Notes: a model not told the origin generated them from the sequence alone. Shown: positions 8,496-17,814, counted from the stretch's first letter. The stretch: 64,000 bases of DNA from Formosa sp030427735 (GCF_051200825.1 NZ_CP195158.1:3038001-3102000); one strand, 5' to 3'. A program made the numbers and translations.

Positions 8496-11138
8496 TTACT
8501 TTAAACTCGCCAAACTCGCTTTTAAAGTTTCTATTTTTGCCAAAGCATCGGCTTCTTTTTTCTTTTCGGAAGCAACAACCGCTTCGGGAGCATTATTTAC
8601 AAAACGTTCGTTGGATAATTTCTTTTGAACGGAATTCAAGAAACCTTCAACGTATTTCAATTCTTCCGACAATTTTGCTAGTTCCGCTTCCACATCGATT
8701 GCGCCTGCCATCGGGATAAAATATTCGTTGGCTTTTACTCTAAACGTCATCGCACCTTCAACTGGCTTTGTAACATAATCTATCGCTTCCAAATTACCTA
8801 ACTTAGCGATTACCTCATCAAAATCGGCATTCACATTTTCATTATTAATCACTGAAAATCCTATTGAATCCTTAAAGGCAATATTTTTCTCTTTACGCAC
8901 GGTCCTGATTCCTGAAATGACTTCAGAAGCAAAATCGAATTTCGCAATGATACTTTTATCTACTGTTTTAATCTTTGGCCAAGCAGCAACAATTAAGGCT
9001 TCTTCTGGCGTTCTTTCTGAAATGTATTGCCAGATCTCCTCGGTTAAGAACGGCATAAACGGATGCAAGATTTTTAAATTATCTTCAAAACAACTGATAA
9101 CACTTTTAAAAGTTTTCGCATCGATTGGTTGCTGATATGCTGGTTTTACTATCTCTAATAACCAACCACAAAAATCGTCGTAAATCAACTTATAAATCGC
9201 CATTAAAGCATCGCTTAAACGGTATTTACTAAAATGATCTTCGATCTCTACAAGTGCTTCCTGGAATTTCGCTTCGTACCATTCTAAAGCAATTTTACTA
9301 GATTCTGGCTGCGGAATCGCATCGCTTACTTCCCATAAATTGGTTAAGTTAAACGCGTTCCAAATTTTATTCCCGAACCCTTTCCCTTGCTGACAAAGGG
9401 CTTCATCGAACATCAAATCGTTACCTGCCGCACTACTCAACAACAAACCAACACGCACGCCATCGGCACTGTAATCGTCAATTAATTTTAAAGCATCTGG
9501 CGAATTCCCTAAGGATTTACTCATTTTACGGCGTTGCTTATCGCGTACCAAACCAGTTAAATACACATTACTGAATGGCTTTTCGTCTTTATACTCGTAT
9601 CCAGCAATAATCATACGGGCTACCCAGAAAAACAAAATATCGGGACCTGTTACCAGATCGTTAGTAGGGTAATAATATTTAATGTCGTCGTTTTCGGGAT
9701 TACGAATACCATCGAACACGCTCATTGGCCATAACCAAGACGAGAACCAAGTGTCTAAAGCGTCGGTTTCTTGGCGTAAGTTATTAGTTGTTAGTTGTTG
9801 GTTGTTCGTTTTTTGTTTTGCTAAAACTAAGGCTTCTTCAATATTCTCAGCTACAACGAAATCTTCTTTACCATCACCATAGTAAAATGCAGGAATTTGT
9901 TGTCCCCATAACAACTGGCGAGAGATATTCCAATCGCGGATGTTTTCCATCCAATGGCGATAGGTGTTTTCGAACTTTTTAGGGAATAATTTAATATCGG
10001 CATCGTCACCTAAAACTGCTTCGATTGCTGGTTTAACTAATTCTTCCATTTTTAAGAACCACTGGTCGCTTAAGCGCGGCTCGATAATCGCTTTGGTACG
10101 TTCGGAAATCCCTACACGGTTATTATAATCTTCAACTTTTGCAATTAAACCTAAGCTTTCAAGCTCTTTTACGATGGCTTTTCTAACCTCGAAACGATCT
10201 TGCCCTTCGTAATGTAAACCGTAACTGTTTAAGGTTGCATCGTCATTAAAAATATCGATGACTTCTAAATTATGCTTATCCCCTAACACCTTATCATTTT
10301 CGTCGTGAGCTGGCGTTACTTTTAAGCAACCAGTACCAAATTCAATATCCACATATTCATCTTCAATAATTGGAATCACGCGGTTACAAATTGGCACAAT
10401 GGCTTTTTTGCCTTTTAGGTTGAAATGACGCTCGTCTGTAGGGTTAATACAAATCGCCGAATCGCCTAAAATGGTTTCTGGACGTGTGGTTGCAATAGTT
10501 AAAACATCATCACTTCCTTCAATTTTATAATTGATATGATATAATTTTCCTTGCTTATCTACGTACTCAACTTCTTCATCAGATAAAGTGGTTTTGGCCT
10601 CGGGATCCCAATTTACCATACGGTAACCGCGATAAATAAGTCCTTTTTTATAAAGGTCTACAAACACTTTTATCACGGCTTCAGACATGTCGTCGTCCAT
10701 GGTGAATTTTGTGCGATCCCAATCGCACGAACAACCTAGTTTTTTAAGTTGCTCTAATATTACACCACCATATTCGTGGGTCCAATCCCAGGCGTGTTTT
10801 AAAAACTCATCGCGAGACAAATCGTTTTTATCGATGCCTTGTTCCTTTAACTTCGCTACAACTTTGGCTTCGGTAGCAATTGATGCGTGATCTGTACCTG
10901 GCACCCAACACGCGTTTTTACCTAACAATCTGGCTCGACGAATTAACACATCTTGAATGGTATTATTAAGCATGTGCCCCATATGCAACACTCCTGTTAC
11001 GTTTGGCGGCGGAATAACTATGGTATAAGGTTCTCTGTCGTCTGGTGTAGAATGAAAATAATTATGTTTCATCCAGTAATCGTACCACTTACTTTCTGCT
11101 TGTTTAGCATCGTATTGCGATGGAATATTAGGCTGCAT
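8496..11138 (-). CDS. valS: Valyl-tRNA synthetase
   Basis: This is an 880-residue class I synthetase charging tRNA-Val in the cytosol. It shows the HIGH motif as HMGH at residues 52-55 (PPPNVTGVLHMGHML), the editing domain in the middle (TTRPETILGD, GTGCLKVTPAHDEND), the KMSKS loop (RRKMSKSLGNS) near residue 535, the anticodon-binding domain, and a C-terminal tRNA-binding coiled coil (about 815-880). The length is normal. An oddity is the low-complexity insert TNNQQLTTNN near residue 445, just before LRQETDALDTWFSS. It is encoded by a TTAGTTGTT-like tandem stretch at 9781-9808. A possible minus-strand -7 box TACTTTTG lies at 11248-11255, about 110 nt upstream. The identification is certain. 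Confidence 0.98.
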   Translation of the reverse strand: MQPNIPSQYDAKQAESKWYDYWMKHNYFHSTPDDREPYTIVIPPPNVTGVLHMGHMLNNTIQDVLIRRARLLGKNACWVPGTDHASIATEAKVVAKLKEQGIDKNDLSRDEFLKHAWDWTHEYGGVILEQLKKLGCSCDWDRTKFTMDDDMSEAVIKVFVDLYKKGLIYRGYRMVNWDPEAKTTLSDEEVEYVDKQGKLYHINYKIEGSDDVLTIATTRPETILGDSAICINPTDERHFNLKGKKAIVPICNRVIPIIEDEYVDIEFGTGCLKVTPAHDENDKVLGDKHNLEVIDIFNDDATLNSYGLHYEGQDRFEVRKAIVKELESLGLIAKVEDYNNRVGISERTKAIIEPRLSDQWFLKMEELVKPAIEAVLGDDADIKLFPKKFENTYRHWMENIRDWNISRQLLWGQQIPAFYYGDGKEDFVVAENIEEALVLAKQKTNNQQLTTNNLRQETDALDTWFSSWLWPMSVFDGIRNPENDDIKYYYPTNDLVTGPDILFFWVARMIIAGYEYKDEKPFSNVYLTGLVRDKQRRKMSKSLGNSPDALKLIDDYSADGVRVGLLLSSAAGNDLMFDEALCQQGKGFGNKIWNAFNLTNLWEVSDAIPQPESSKIALEWYEAKFQEALVEIEDHFSKYRLSDALMAIYKLIYDDFCGWLLEIVKPAYQQPIDAKTFKSVISCFEDNLKILHPFMPFLTEEIWQYISERTPEEALIVAAWPKIKTVDKSIIAKFDFASEVISGIRTVRKEKNIAFKDSIGFSVINNENVNADFDEVIAKLGNLEAIDYVTKPVEGAMTFRVKANEYFIPMAGAIDVEAELAKLSEELKYVEGFLNSVQKKLSNERFVNNAPEAVVASEKKKEADALAKIETLKASLASLK

Positions 11139-11344
11139 AGGAAAAAATCTTTTGTAACTATTTAATTTTGCTGACTTCTATTCTTTTTATTTTGAAGCCA
11201 TTTGCCCTAAAAACCTCTACTTTGGAATAGTTTTTGAGCATGAAATGCAAAAGTACTTATATTTCTATTGCTGTGAAATTATATTGAAGATTTATACGAC
11301 CTAAAGGCATAAACTTTAAATCAGGTATCGTGCAATTCATCTAA

Positions 11345-11352
11345 TAATTTTG
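11345..11352 (+). promoter_or_regulatory. -7 promoter box TAATTTTG for the DUF1573 gene
   Basis: An exact TAnnTTTG match lies 51 nt before the ATG at 11404. There is no clear TTG at -33. Confidence 0.45.
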
Positions 11353-11403
11353 CATAATGGCTAAAAAGTAATTACGTTTACACTAAATTTAAAATAAAGA
11401 AAA

Positions 11404-11832
11404 ATGAAACAGCTTATAACTATTTTATTTATTGGATTATTAAGTTTCTCTATCCAAGCCCAAGACAAAGTAGCAAAAATCAAGTTTAAATCTGAAACTA
11501 TCGATTATGGTACTATCGAAAAAGGAGCAAATGGTGTTCGTGTATTTGAGTTTACAAATACAGGAGATGCACCTTTAATCGTGTCTAAAGTAACCTCTAG
11601 CTGTGGCTGTACTGTACCTAAAAAACCTGAAGAACCAATTATGCCTGGAAAAACAGGGCAAATTGAAGTAAAATACGATACAAACCGTGTGATGCCTATT
11701 AGAAAAACCATTACCGTAATTTCTAACGCAGACACACCAACTGTAGCTTTAAAAATTAAAGGTGAAGTAATCGACCCAAGCAAAGCCGAGGTTATCGAGA
11801 AAAAAGGTAAAAGTGTGGTAGAACAACACTAA
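11404..11832 (+). CDS. DUF1573 domain-containing secreted protein
   Basis: This is a 142-residue exported protein. A signal peptide ends near residue 19 (FSIQAQ). The DUF1573 immunoglobulin-like fold follows, with the family signature EFTNTGDAPLIV, SSCGCTVP and GKTGQIEVKYDT. DUF1573 proteins are abundant in Bacteroidota envelopes and resemble ASH/MSP-type Ig domains; no biochemical role is established. The CGC pair in the signature is conserved. It is a single gene with its own -7 box upstream and a strong terminator downstream that it shares with the convergent protease gene. Confidence 0.9.
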   Translation: MKQLITILFIGLLSFSIQAQDKVAKIKFKSETIDYGTIEKGANGVRVFEFTNTGDAPLIVSKVTSSCGCTVPKKPEEPIMPGKTGQIEVKYDTNRVMPIRKTITVISNADTPTVALKIKGEVIDPSKAEVIEKKGKSVVEQH

Positions 11833-11855
11833 AAAACACCCTACTTAAAATAATA

Positions 11856-11892
11856 AAAACCGCTCTTGAGTATTTCTCAAGGGCGGTTTTGT
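11856..11892. terminator. Bidirectional terminator between DUF1573 and protease genes
   Basis: The stem AAAACCGCTCTTGAG (11856-11870) and CTCAAGGGCGGTTTT (11876-11890) form a long hairpin with one T-G pair and a 5-nt loop. The protease stop codon (11877-11879) lies inside the right arm. Confidence 0.88.
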
Positions 11893-13214
11893 TTTAAAGG
11901 TGTTTCTAACTGAAATTTAAAATAATGCTCGTAACCATTGCGGTCTATTTTCATTTTTATGGTTTCGCCTTCATCGCCGTAAAACAGATGTATTATTTCT
12001 TGTAATTTATAATTTACAGCCTTCCTATTGTTTACAGCTAGCACCACATCGCCTTCCAACAATCCTGCCCGTTTAGCAGGAGAATCGTCTCGTAACTCTA
12101 CAATTACAAAAGCTGGTTTTAGTAAGTGCTTGTAATCGGCATTAACATTTAAATCTATTTTAATATTATTTCCCGAATCGTTTCTTGAAAAATTAAAAAC
12201 GGGTTCGTTTACTAAAACAACACCATGTTGCTCTAAAATAATACCGCTTTTATTATAACTAAAAAGTTTTCTAAAATGTCGGTTTTTTTTAAGTGTTAGC
12301 CTTGCCCTACTGTAGTCTACTACAACATTAAACCGCATTAAGACATTTCCAGAAAGACTGCCATTGCGCTCTTTATTCATTTTTGCTAAAGCGATATCGA
12401 CAGAATCTGGATAAGCTACATTTACCCGATCTAAAACAATGTTCTTTAATTTTAAAGCTTCAATTTTAGAACGTTTACCATGTACGGTACCACTTAAACC
12501 GTGACCTAAAAAATCAACAAAATAATGAGAGTCGCTATGCAAGCCTAAGGTTTTATCTTCGAACAACCAAAGCGCATCGCTTCCTCCAGAATCGATTAAC
12601 AATTTTACAGGAATATAAACCTCATCAATTTTCACCTTAGCATTTATATAGGGCTTATTATTATAAAATTCCAAATTTAAAGTTTCGCATTTGTCGCAAG
12701 TTTTATAAGTATAATACTGCGGATGATGCAATTTTAGGTACTTCGCACTGTAATTTATTTCGACCACAAAATCTTTAAACAGATCGTACCCAATAATACC
12801 GTGAATAGGCACACCCAACTGCGGCGTAAAATTTAAACTGGCATCGTGAATGGCATACATATCTTGATTTAATGCAACAGCATCGCCAATTTTAAAAATG
12901 TTATTTTTAGATTTTAAAGCTTCAAAAGCATCGCCTTCGCCCAGGCCTCTTAAAAAATATGCTTCGGTATTATTAATTTGAAGGGTATCGGTTTCGTTTA
13001 AAAAGCCAAAAACTATAGGTTTAGCAACACCTGTATCTAACAAAAAAGAAAGTTCTACTCCATTTATCTCTACAGGAATCACTATTAAATTATTAATTAA
13101 TTCGAATTTAATTTTATCTGATCTTTTATTGTTTTCTAGCTTAAAATTGTATTGGGCATGCACAAAACACACCGAATACAAAAACAACCATATTATAAAA
13201 CAAAAAGATTTCAT
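11877..13214 (-). CDS. Secreted retropepsin-like aspartic protease with PDZ domain
   Basis: The protein has 445 residues from the ATG at 13214, which directly opens a signal peptide (MKSFCFIIWLFLYS..., cleavage near VHAQ at 20-21). A TTG eight codons upstream is in frame but would spoil the signal. Two aspartyl protease half-domains are seen: FLLDTG with Asp60 and LLIDSGGSD with Asp208, so both catalytic aspartates lie in one chain. A PDZ domain at about 360-435 (RDDSPAKRAGLLEGDVVLAVN) follows. The family (COG3577-like proteases with PDZ) is frequent in Bacteroidota, and substrates are unknown. A cysteine pair CDKC at 173-176 may form a disulfide. The protein is probably periplasmic or on the outer surface. 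Confidence 0.85.
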   Translation of the reverse strand: MKSFCFIIWLFLYSVCFVHAQYNFKLENNKRSDKIKFELINNLIVIPVEINGVELSFLLDTGVAKPIVFGFLNETDTLQINNTEAYFLRGLGEGDAFEALKSKNNIFKIGDAVALNQDMYAIHDASLNFTPQLGVPIHGIIGYDLFKDFVVEINYSAKYLKLHHPQYYTYKTCDKCETLNLEFYNNKPYINAKVKIDEVYIPVKLLIDSGGSDALWLFEDKTLGLHSDSHYFVDFLGHGLSGTVHGKRSKIEALKLKNIVLDRVNVAYPDSVDIALAKMNKERNGSLSGNVLMRFNVVVDYSRARLTLKKNRHFRKLFSYNKSGIILEQHGVVLVNEPVFNFSRNDSGNNIKIDLNVNADYKHLLKPAFVIVELRDDSPAKRAGLLEGDVVLAVNNRKAVNYKLQEIIHLFYGDEGETIKMKIDRNGYEHYFKFQLETPLKQNRP

Positions 13215-13377
13215 TGTAATGCCTATTAAAAAAAACAACTATAAGCCTTAATACAGCACTGGTAATTTACTGAAACAAAAAGACTTGTTTAAGAATTCGC
13301 AAAATTCAGTAACATTAATTTACAACAATTTATTTTAAGTCGTTTTTAAAACACTTCTTTTAAGAAAAAATCAAGAA

Positions 13378-13385
13378 TAATTTTG
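13378..13385 (+). promoter_or_regulatory. -7 promoter box TAATTTTG for aminotransferase-murB
   Basis: An exact TAnnTTTG match 26 nt before the ATG at 13412. It places transcription start close to 13391, which argues against the in-frame TTG at 13391 as the translation start. Confidence 0.55.
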
Positions 13386-13411
13386 CAAATTTGCACTTTA
13401 AACACATTACA

Positions 13412-14602
13412 ATGCCAAGAATTTCAAACAAAGGGCTAGCCATGCCCGAATCTCCCATAAGAAAATTAGTACCCTATTCTGAGCAAGCTTACAAAGCAGG
13501 CAAAAAAGTATATCATTTAAACATTGGACAACCAGATATTAAAACACCTGAGGTTGCTTTAGAAGCTGTAAAAAACAACACGCTAGAAATTTTAGAATAT
13601 TCCCGTTCTGAAGGTTCTGAAGCCTACCGCACAAAAATTGCGGCGTATTACGCTAAAAACAATATAGATGTTGCTGCTACAGACATAATTGTCACTACAG
13701 GAGGTAGCGAAGCTTTGCTTTTTGCCTTTGGAAGTATTATGGATGTAGATGACGAAATTATAATTCCAGAGCCGTTTTACGCCAACTATAATGGATTTTC
13801 GACAGCCTCGGGAGTTAATGTTGTTCCCGTAATTTCTAAAATTGAAGACAATTTTGCTTTGCCTCCAATTTCTGAATTCGAAAAATTAATTACCCCAAAA
13901 ACCAAAGCCATTTTAATCTGTAATCCAGGTAACCCTACTGGATATTTATATTCGGAAGCAGAAATACAACAACTTGCAGAATTAGTAAAAAAACACGATT
14001 TATTTTTAATTGCCGACGAGGTTTACAGAGAGTTTACTTACGATGGAGTTACACACAACTCGATCATGTCTGTTAAAGGTTTGGAAGCCCATGCCATTAT
14101 GATCGATTCTGTATCTAAACGTTACAGTATGTGCGGCGCAAGAATAGGTTGTTTAGTATCTAAAAACAAAGCCGTTATAAGCACCGCTCTTAAATTTGCC
14201 CAAGCGCGTTTAAGTCCGCCAACATTAGCGCAAATTGCAAGCGAAGCCGCCTTAGATACGCCACAAAGCTATTTTGATGAAGTTAGCACCGAATATGTAG
14301 ACCGAAGAAATACTTTAATTGAAGAATTACATAAAATAGAAGGCGTAAAAGTAGGTGTGCCTAAAGGCGCTTTTTACTGTATTGCTGAACTGCCAATACA
14401 AAATTCTGATGCTTTTGCACAATGGCTTTTAGAATCTTTCGATGTTGATGGCGAAACGGTAATGGTTGCCCCAGCAGGTGGATTTTACTCGACCCCTGGC
14501 GTTGGCTTAAACCAAATTAGAATTGCTTATGTTTTAAATAAAGACAGTTTAATAAAAGCTGTACACATTTTAAAAGAAGCCTTAAAAGTTTATAAAGACT
14601 AG
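13412..14602 (+). CDS. PLP-dependent class I/II aminotransferase
   Basis: This is a fold-type I aminotransferase of 396 residues from the ATG at 13412. Family landmarks are HLNIGQPDI near the N-terminus, TTGGSEALLFA (PLP phosphate cup), ICNPGNPTG, the aspartate of IADEVYREF, the Schiff-base lysine in DSVSKRYSMCGARIG, and the substrate-carboxylate arginine in NQIRIAYVL. It resembles aspartate/aromatic aminotransferases of the AspC-like group, but the amino acid used cannot be told from sequence. Its stop overlaps the murB start by one base (TAGTG), so the two are surely co-transcribed. A second member of the same superfamily lies at 48031-49218. Confidence 0.9.
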   Translation: MPRISNKGLAMPESPIRKLVPYSEQAYKAGKKVYHLNIGQPDIKTPEVALEAVKNNTLEILEYSRSEGSEAYRTKIAAYYAKNNIDVAATDIIVTTGGSEALLFAFGSIMDVDDEIIIPEPFYANYNGFSTASGVNVVPVISKIEDNFALPPISEFEKLITPKTKAILICNPGNPTGYLYSEAEIQQLAELVKKHDLFLIADEVYREFTYDGVTHNSIMSVKGLEAHAIMIDSVSKRYSMCGARIGCLVSKNKAVISTALKFAQARLSPPTLAQIASEAALDTPQSYFDEVSTEYVDRRNTLIEELHKIEGVKVGVPKGAFYCIAELPIQNSDAFAQWLLESFDVDGETVMVAPAGGFYSTPGVGLNQIRIAYVLNKDSLIKAVHILKEALKVYKD

Positions 14603-15615
14603 TGCAGATACAACACAACATATCTTTAAAACCCTATAATACTTTTGGAATAGACGTTGTTGCAAAACATTTTGTAACAGTGTCTACTCTTAAAGAGTTA
14701 ACAGTTGTTCTAGAAAACACGAATTACCCAGAAAAATTCATTTTAGGAGGCGGCAGCAACTTACTGTTAACTAAAAATGTTGATGCTTTAATCATTCATA
14801 TTAACATTAAAGGCATTACTATTTGTTCGGAAACAGAAGACCATGTTTTTGTACAAGCCAATGCTGGCGAAAACTGGCACGAATTTGTGTTGTGGTCGTT
14901 GCAGCATAATTTTGGAGGCCTGGAAAACCTATCGCTTATACCTGGTAATGTAGGCACTTCTCCCATACAAAATATTGGAGCTTATGGCGTTGAGCTAAAA
15001 GATGTATTTTATAGTTGCGAAGCTATTAACATAAACACAAAAAATACAGAAACCTTTAGCAATGCCGATTGTGAGTTTGGTTATAGAAACTCCATTTTTA
15101 AACAAGACGCTAAGGGTCAATACATCATTTCCTCTGTCACGTTTAAGCTAACCAAACGAAACCATACATTACACACCAACTATGGCGCTATAAAAAATGA
15201 ACTAGAAGTCATGGGGGTTTCACAACCAACCATTACAGACATTTCTAAAGCCGTAATAACTATTAGAAACAGCAAACTGCCAAACCCTAAAGAAATTGGC
15301 AATAGTGGTAGTTTTTTTAAAAACCCTGTAATTAGCACATCCAACTACAAGACTTTATTGCAACAATTTCCTGACATGCCTTGTTATAAAGTATCGGAAA
15401 ATGAGGTGAAAATTCCTGCAGGATGGCTAATAGAGCTGGCTGGATTTAAAGGTAAACGACTGGATAATTATGGTGTACACCAAAAACAAGCCTTGGTATT
15501 GGTAAACTACGGCGGAGCCAAAGGTTCAGACATTTTTAAATTATCTCAAATTATACAAAAAACCGTAAAAAGGATATTCAATATCACCATCGAATCGGAA
15601 GTTAATATATTATAG
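14602..15615 (+). CDS. murB: UDP-N-acetylenolpyruvoylglucosamine reductase
   Basis: MurB is an NADPH- and FAD-dependent enzyme that reduces UDP-GlcNAc-enolpyruvate to UDP-MurNAc, the second step of peptidoglycan precursor synthesis. It has 337 residues of the long type I form. NTFGI is at the N-terminus, FAD contacts lie in ILGGGSNLL and IPGNVGTSPIQNIGAYG, the proton-donor serine is in GNSGSFFKNP, and the catalytic glutamate is in ESEVNIL at the very C-terminus. The start is GTG, fused to the aminotransferase stop (TAGTG), which indicates translational coupling. The identification is secure. Confidence 0.96.
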   Translation: MQIQHNISLKPYNTFGIDVVAKHFVTVSTLKELTVVLENTNYPEKFILGGGSNLLLTKNVDALIIHINIKGITICSETEDHVFVQANAGENWHEFVLWSLQHNFGGLENLSLIPGNVGTSPIQNIGAYGVELKDVFYSCEAININTKNTETFSNADCEFGYRNSIFKQDAKGQYIISSVTFKLTKRNHTLHTNYGAIKNELEVMGVSQPTITDISKAVITIRNSKLPNPKEIGNSGSFFKNPVISTSNYKTLLQQFPDMPCYKVSENEVKIPAGWLIELAGFKGKRLDNYGVHQKQALVLVNYGGAKGSDIFKLSQIIQKTVKRIFNITIESEVNIL

Positions 15616-15631
15616 TTATCAATAAATTACA

Positions 15632-15639
15632 TAACTTTG
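15632..15639 (+). promoter_or_regulatory. -7 promoter box TAACTTTG for ECF sigma gene
   Basis: An exact TAnnTTTG match between murB and the sigma-factor gene, 44 nt before the TTG start. There is no clear -33 TTG. Confidence 0.5.
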
Positions 15640-15683
15640 GTTAATTTACGGCACTTTAAACAACACTAACTAAACGATTCATT

Positions 15684-16217
15684 TTGATTGCACCTATAGA
15701 ACAGGAAATCGTTAGCCTATTAAAACATGGCAACAAAAAAGCAATGGGCTTACTGTATCAGCATTATGCCGATACACTACTTGGTGTGATTTCTAAAGTA
15801 ATAACCGATGAAGATTTAGCCCAAGACGTACTTCAGGATAGTTTTATAAAAGTCTGGAAGAAAGCAAAAACTTACGATGCCAGTAAAGCAAAACTATTTA
15901 CATGGTTGTACAGAATTGCTTACAACACTGCCATAGATAAAGTTCGCTCTCTGTCCAATAAAGACACAAAAGAAGTCCAGATTGAAGTTTCAAACGTATA
16001 TAAGTTATCGGCCGAAGGTTTAAATCAAGATGTCATGGACATTCAAAAACACCTTATGTCGTTGGATCCAAAGTACCAAATTGTACTAAATGCACTCTTT
16101 TTTGAGGGCATGACGCAGCAGGAAGCAAGTGATGAACTAGAAATTCCGCTTGGGACTATCAAATCAAGATTAAAAATTGGACTACGAGAATTGAAAAAAA
16201 TCTACGATCCAGAATAA
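15684..16217 (+). CDS. ECF-type RNA polymerase sigma factor
   Basis: This sigma-70 family protein of 177 residues has only regions 2 and 4. Region 2 holds DEDLAQDVLQDSFIKVWKK and the -10-recognising FTWLYRIAYNTAIDKVRS. Region 4 is a helix-turn-helix (EGMTQQEASDELEIPLGTIKSRL). The start is a TTG at 15684, since no ATG precedes the conserved N-terminal helix. It sits 9 nt before the anti-sigma gene and shares the -7 box at 15632. This is the usual sigma/anti-sigma arrangement, so envelope or oxidative stress response is the likely context, but the inducing signal is not shown by the sequence. Confidence 0.92.
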   Translation: MIAPIEQEIVSLLKHGNKKAMGLLYQHYADTLLGVISKVITDEDLAQDVLQDSFIKVWKKAKTYDASKAKLFTWLYRIAYNTAIDKVRSLSNKDTKEVQIEVSNVYKLSAEGLNQDVMDIQKHLMSLDPKYQIVLNALFFEGMTQQEASDELEIPLGTIKSRLKIGLRELKKIYDPE

Positions 16218-16226
16218 TTACATGTT

Positions 16227-17039
16227 ATGAATCAAAAAATTACTTCATTCCTAAATTCTGATCTATTAGAAAATTATCTAATGGGGATTACCTCTGCGAA
16301 AGAATCAGAATTAGTTGAAACTTATATTTCTAAGTATCCAGAAGTAGAGCACGCTTACAATACCATGCAACATAATTTAGAAATTGTATCTAAATACCAT
16401 GCTGTTGAAGCACCTTCTTCTACCTTAGAAAATATTATGAAAGCCTTAGACAAGGAAACAGAAACACCTGTTGTTCCTTTACAAACAAGAACACGACGCA
16501 AACGCTCTTGGATTAAACATTCTGCCATTGCCGCAAGTCTTGTTGCTGTTATTTTTGCTGTATCTTCATTTATCTTTTATTCTCAAAATTTAGAATTGAA
16601 GAAAGAAAACCAAGTGGTTGTTGATGAAATTTTCGACTTAAGAAGCGATATCGAAATGAATAACAAAAAACTAGACGAAATCATGTCTCAGTTTAAGCAA
16701 CTTAACAATCCAGAAACCCAAAAGTATGTTATTAAGGGTAATAACAGAGCAAAAAATTTAAAAACAGTAGCATACATTAATCCAAAAGATAAAACATCTA
16801 TGATAGATGTTGTATCGCTACCTGAATTACCTAAAGAGCAATGTTACCAAATTTGGGCAGAGTTAGAAGGTAAAATGGTAAATCTAGGCATTCTAGACGA
16901 AACAGACAGACGATTAACCTCTATACCGTATACCGAAAATGCTTTAGGCCTAAACATTACTATAGAACCTAAAGGCGGTAACACCAATGCATCTTTAGAG
17001 AATTCTGTTGCCGAAATTTCACTAAAAAGCAGGGAATAA
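16227..17039 (+). CDS. Anti-sigma factor, RskA-like
   Basis: This 270-residue membrane protein is paired with the ECF sigma factor. The N-terminal cytosolic part (1-90) has the helical anti-sigma layout (LLENYLMGITSAKESELVE...YPEV). There is one transmembrane helix at about 102-120 (AASLVAVIFAVSSFIF), a coiled-coil stretch (about 122-165), and a C-terminal extracytoplasmic RskA domain with the family core CYQIWAELEGKMVNLGIL. It would hold the sigma factor at the membrane until proteolysis or another signal frees it. No zinc-binding HxxxCxxC motif is visible, so a ZAS-type sensor is unlikely. A strong terminator follows. Confidence 0.88.
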   Translation: MNQKITSFLNSDLLENYLMGITSAKESELVETYISKYPEVEHAYNTMQHNLEIVSKYHAVEAPSSTLENIMKALDKETETPVVPLQTRTRRKRSWIKHSAIAASLVAVIFAVSSFIFYSQNLELKKENQVVVDEIFDLRSDIEMNNKKLDEIMSQFKQLNNPETQKYVIKGNNRAKNLKTVAYINPKDKTSMIDVVSLPELPKEQCYQIWAELEGKMVNLGILDETDRRLTSIPYTENALGLNITIEPKGGNTNASLENSVAEISLKSRE

Positions 17040-17060
17040 TTTTATTGAAAAAGAAAAAGA

Positions 17061-17096
17061 AAAAAGCCGCCTAAATTTAATTTTAGGCGGCTTTTT
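17061..17096 (+). terminator. Intrinsic terminator after anti-sigma gene
   Basis: The perfect stem AAAAAGCCGCCTAAA (17061-17075) pairs with TTTAGGCGGCTTTTT (17082-17096) over a 6-nt loop and ends in a T run. Confidence 0.93.
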
Positions 17097-17289
17097 CAAT
17101 ATTATACTATATCAAATTAAGATACACATAATTAATTAAAGTACAATCTCCTATATGTTGCTGCAAAGCTATTTCCAAAAATACCCTGTTAATATATTCA
17201 GATTCCTCATAAAATAATTAATCACAACAATTCCAATAGCACTTTTATTCGTGATTATCTAAATCTCAAATACATACAACTATTTAACG

Positions 17290-17319
17290 TTGAAAATTAA
17301 CATATTTATATTACCTTTA
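17290..17319 (+). promoter_or_regulatory. Promoter TTG-N19-TACCTTTA for DUF3302 operon
   Basis: A -33 TTG (17290-17292) is spaced 19 nt from TACCTTTA (17312-17319), which differs from TAnnTTTG only at its last base. It lies 37 nt before the ATG at 17356, so it probably drives the three-gene operon. Confidence 0.55.
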
Positions 17320-17355
17320 AGTAGCTAATAATCAAACCATTTAAAACAACCAAAT

Positions 17356-17784
17356 ATGCGGTACATCTCATTACACAGCATACCCCCCTTATTTGCAGCT
17401 CTATTACTACCCTCTTTAGCATTAGCTAACGAAGAAACTGGCGGTATTGAAGATACCATTGCCGAAGTAATAAGCTGGGTAGCATTAATTGTTGCTCCAA
17501 TAGCTGGTATTGGAATATTTTTATTCGTGCATGTACTTCCTGAAAAGGTAGCCGAAAAGAAAAATCACCCACAAGCCGAGGCTATAAAGATTCTATGTAT
17601 TCTCTCCTTATTTTTTGGCGGACTTCTTTGGCCCTTAGCCTGGTTATGGGCTTACAGCAAACCCGTACTATACAAAATGGCTTATGGCACAGATAAAGGC
17701 GATTACCACGAAGAAACCATAAAAGAGTTTAAAGAAAAGAAGGAAAAACATCTTAAAGATACACCTCCAAACGAAACGCTTTAA
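17356..17784 (+). CDS. DUF3302 inner-membrane protein (YiaW/YibI-like)
   Basis: This is a 142-residue membrane protein. The DUF3302 core is clear: a helix at about 38-62, then EKKNHPQAEAIKIL, then a second helix with WPLAWLWAYSKP. The same KKxNHPxAxAI and WP-WLWA pattern marks E. coli YiaW, which is encoded beside the HlyD-like YiaV. Unlike YiaW there is a signal-peptide-like N-terminus (LLLPSLALANEE) ahead of the core, and a charged cytosolic tail. It is the first gene of an operon with a YiaV-like adaptor (31-nt gap) and an outer membrane factor. Its function is unknown in the family. Here it is the only inner-membrane candidate partner for the adaptor. Confidence 0.85.
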   Translation: MRYISLHSIPPLFAALLLPSLALANEETGGIEDTIAEVISWVALIVAPIAGIGIFLFVHVLPEKVAEKKNHPQAEAIKILCILSLFFGGLLWPLAWLWAYSKPVLYKMAYGTDKGDYHEETIKEFKEKKEKHLKDTPPNETL

Positions 17785-17814
17785 CTCACACCAACCAACC
17801 TTTAAACTGAACCA

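Noticed and set aside
13215..13238. Eight-codon upstream extension of the aspartic protease from a TTG
   Set aside because: It would bury the signal peptide that begins exactly at the ATG at 13214.
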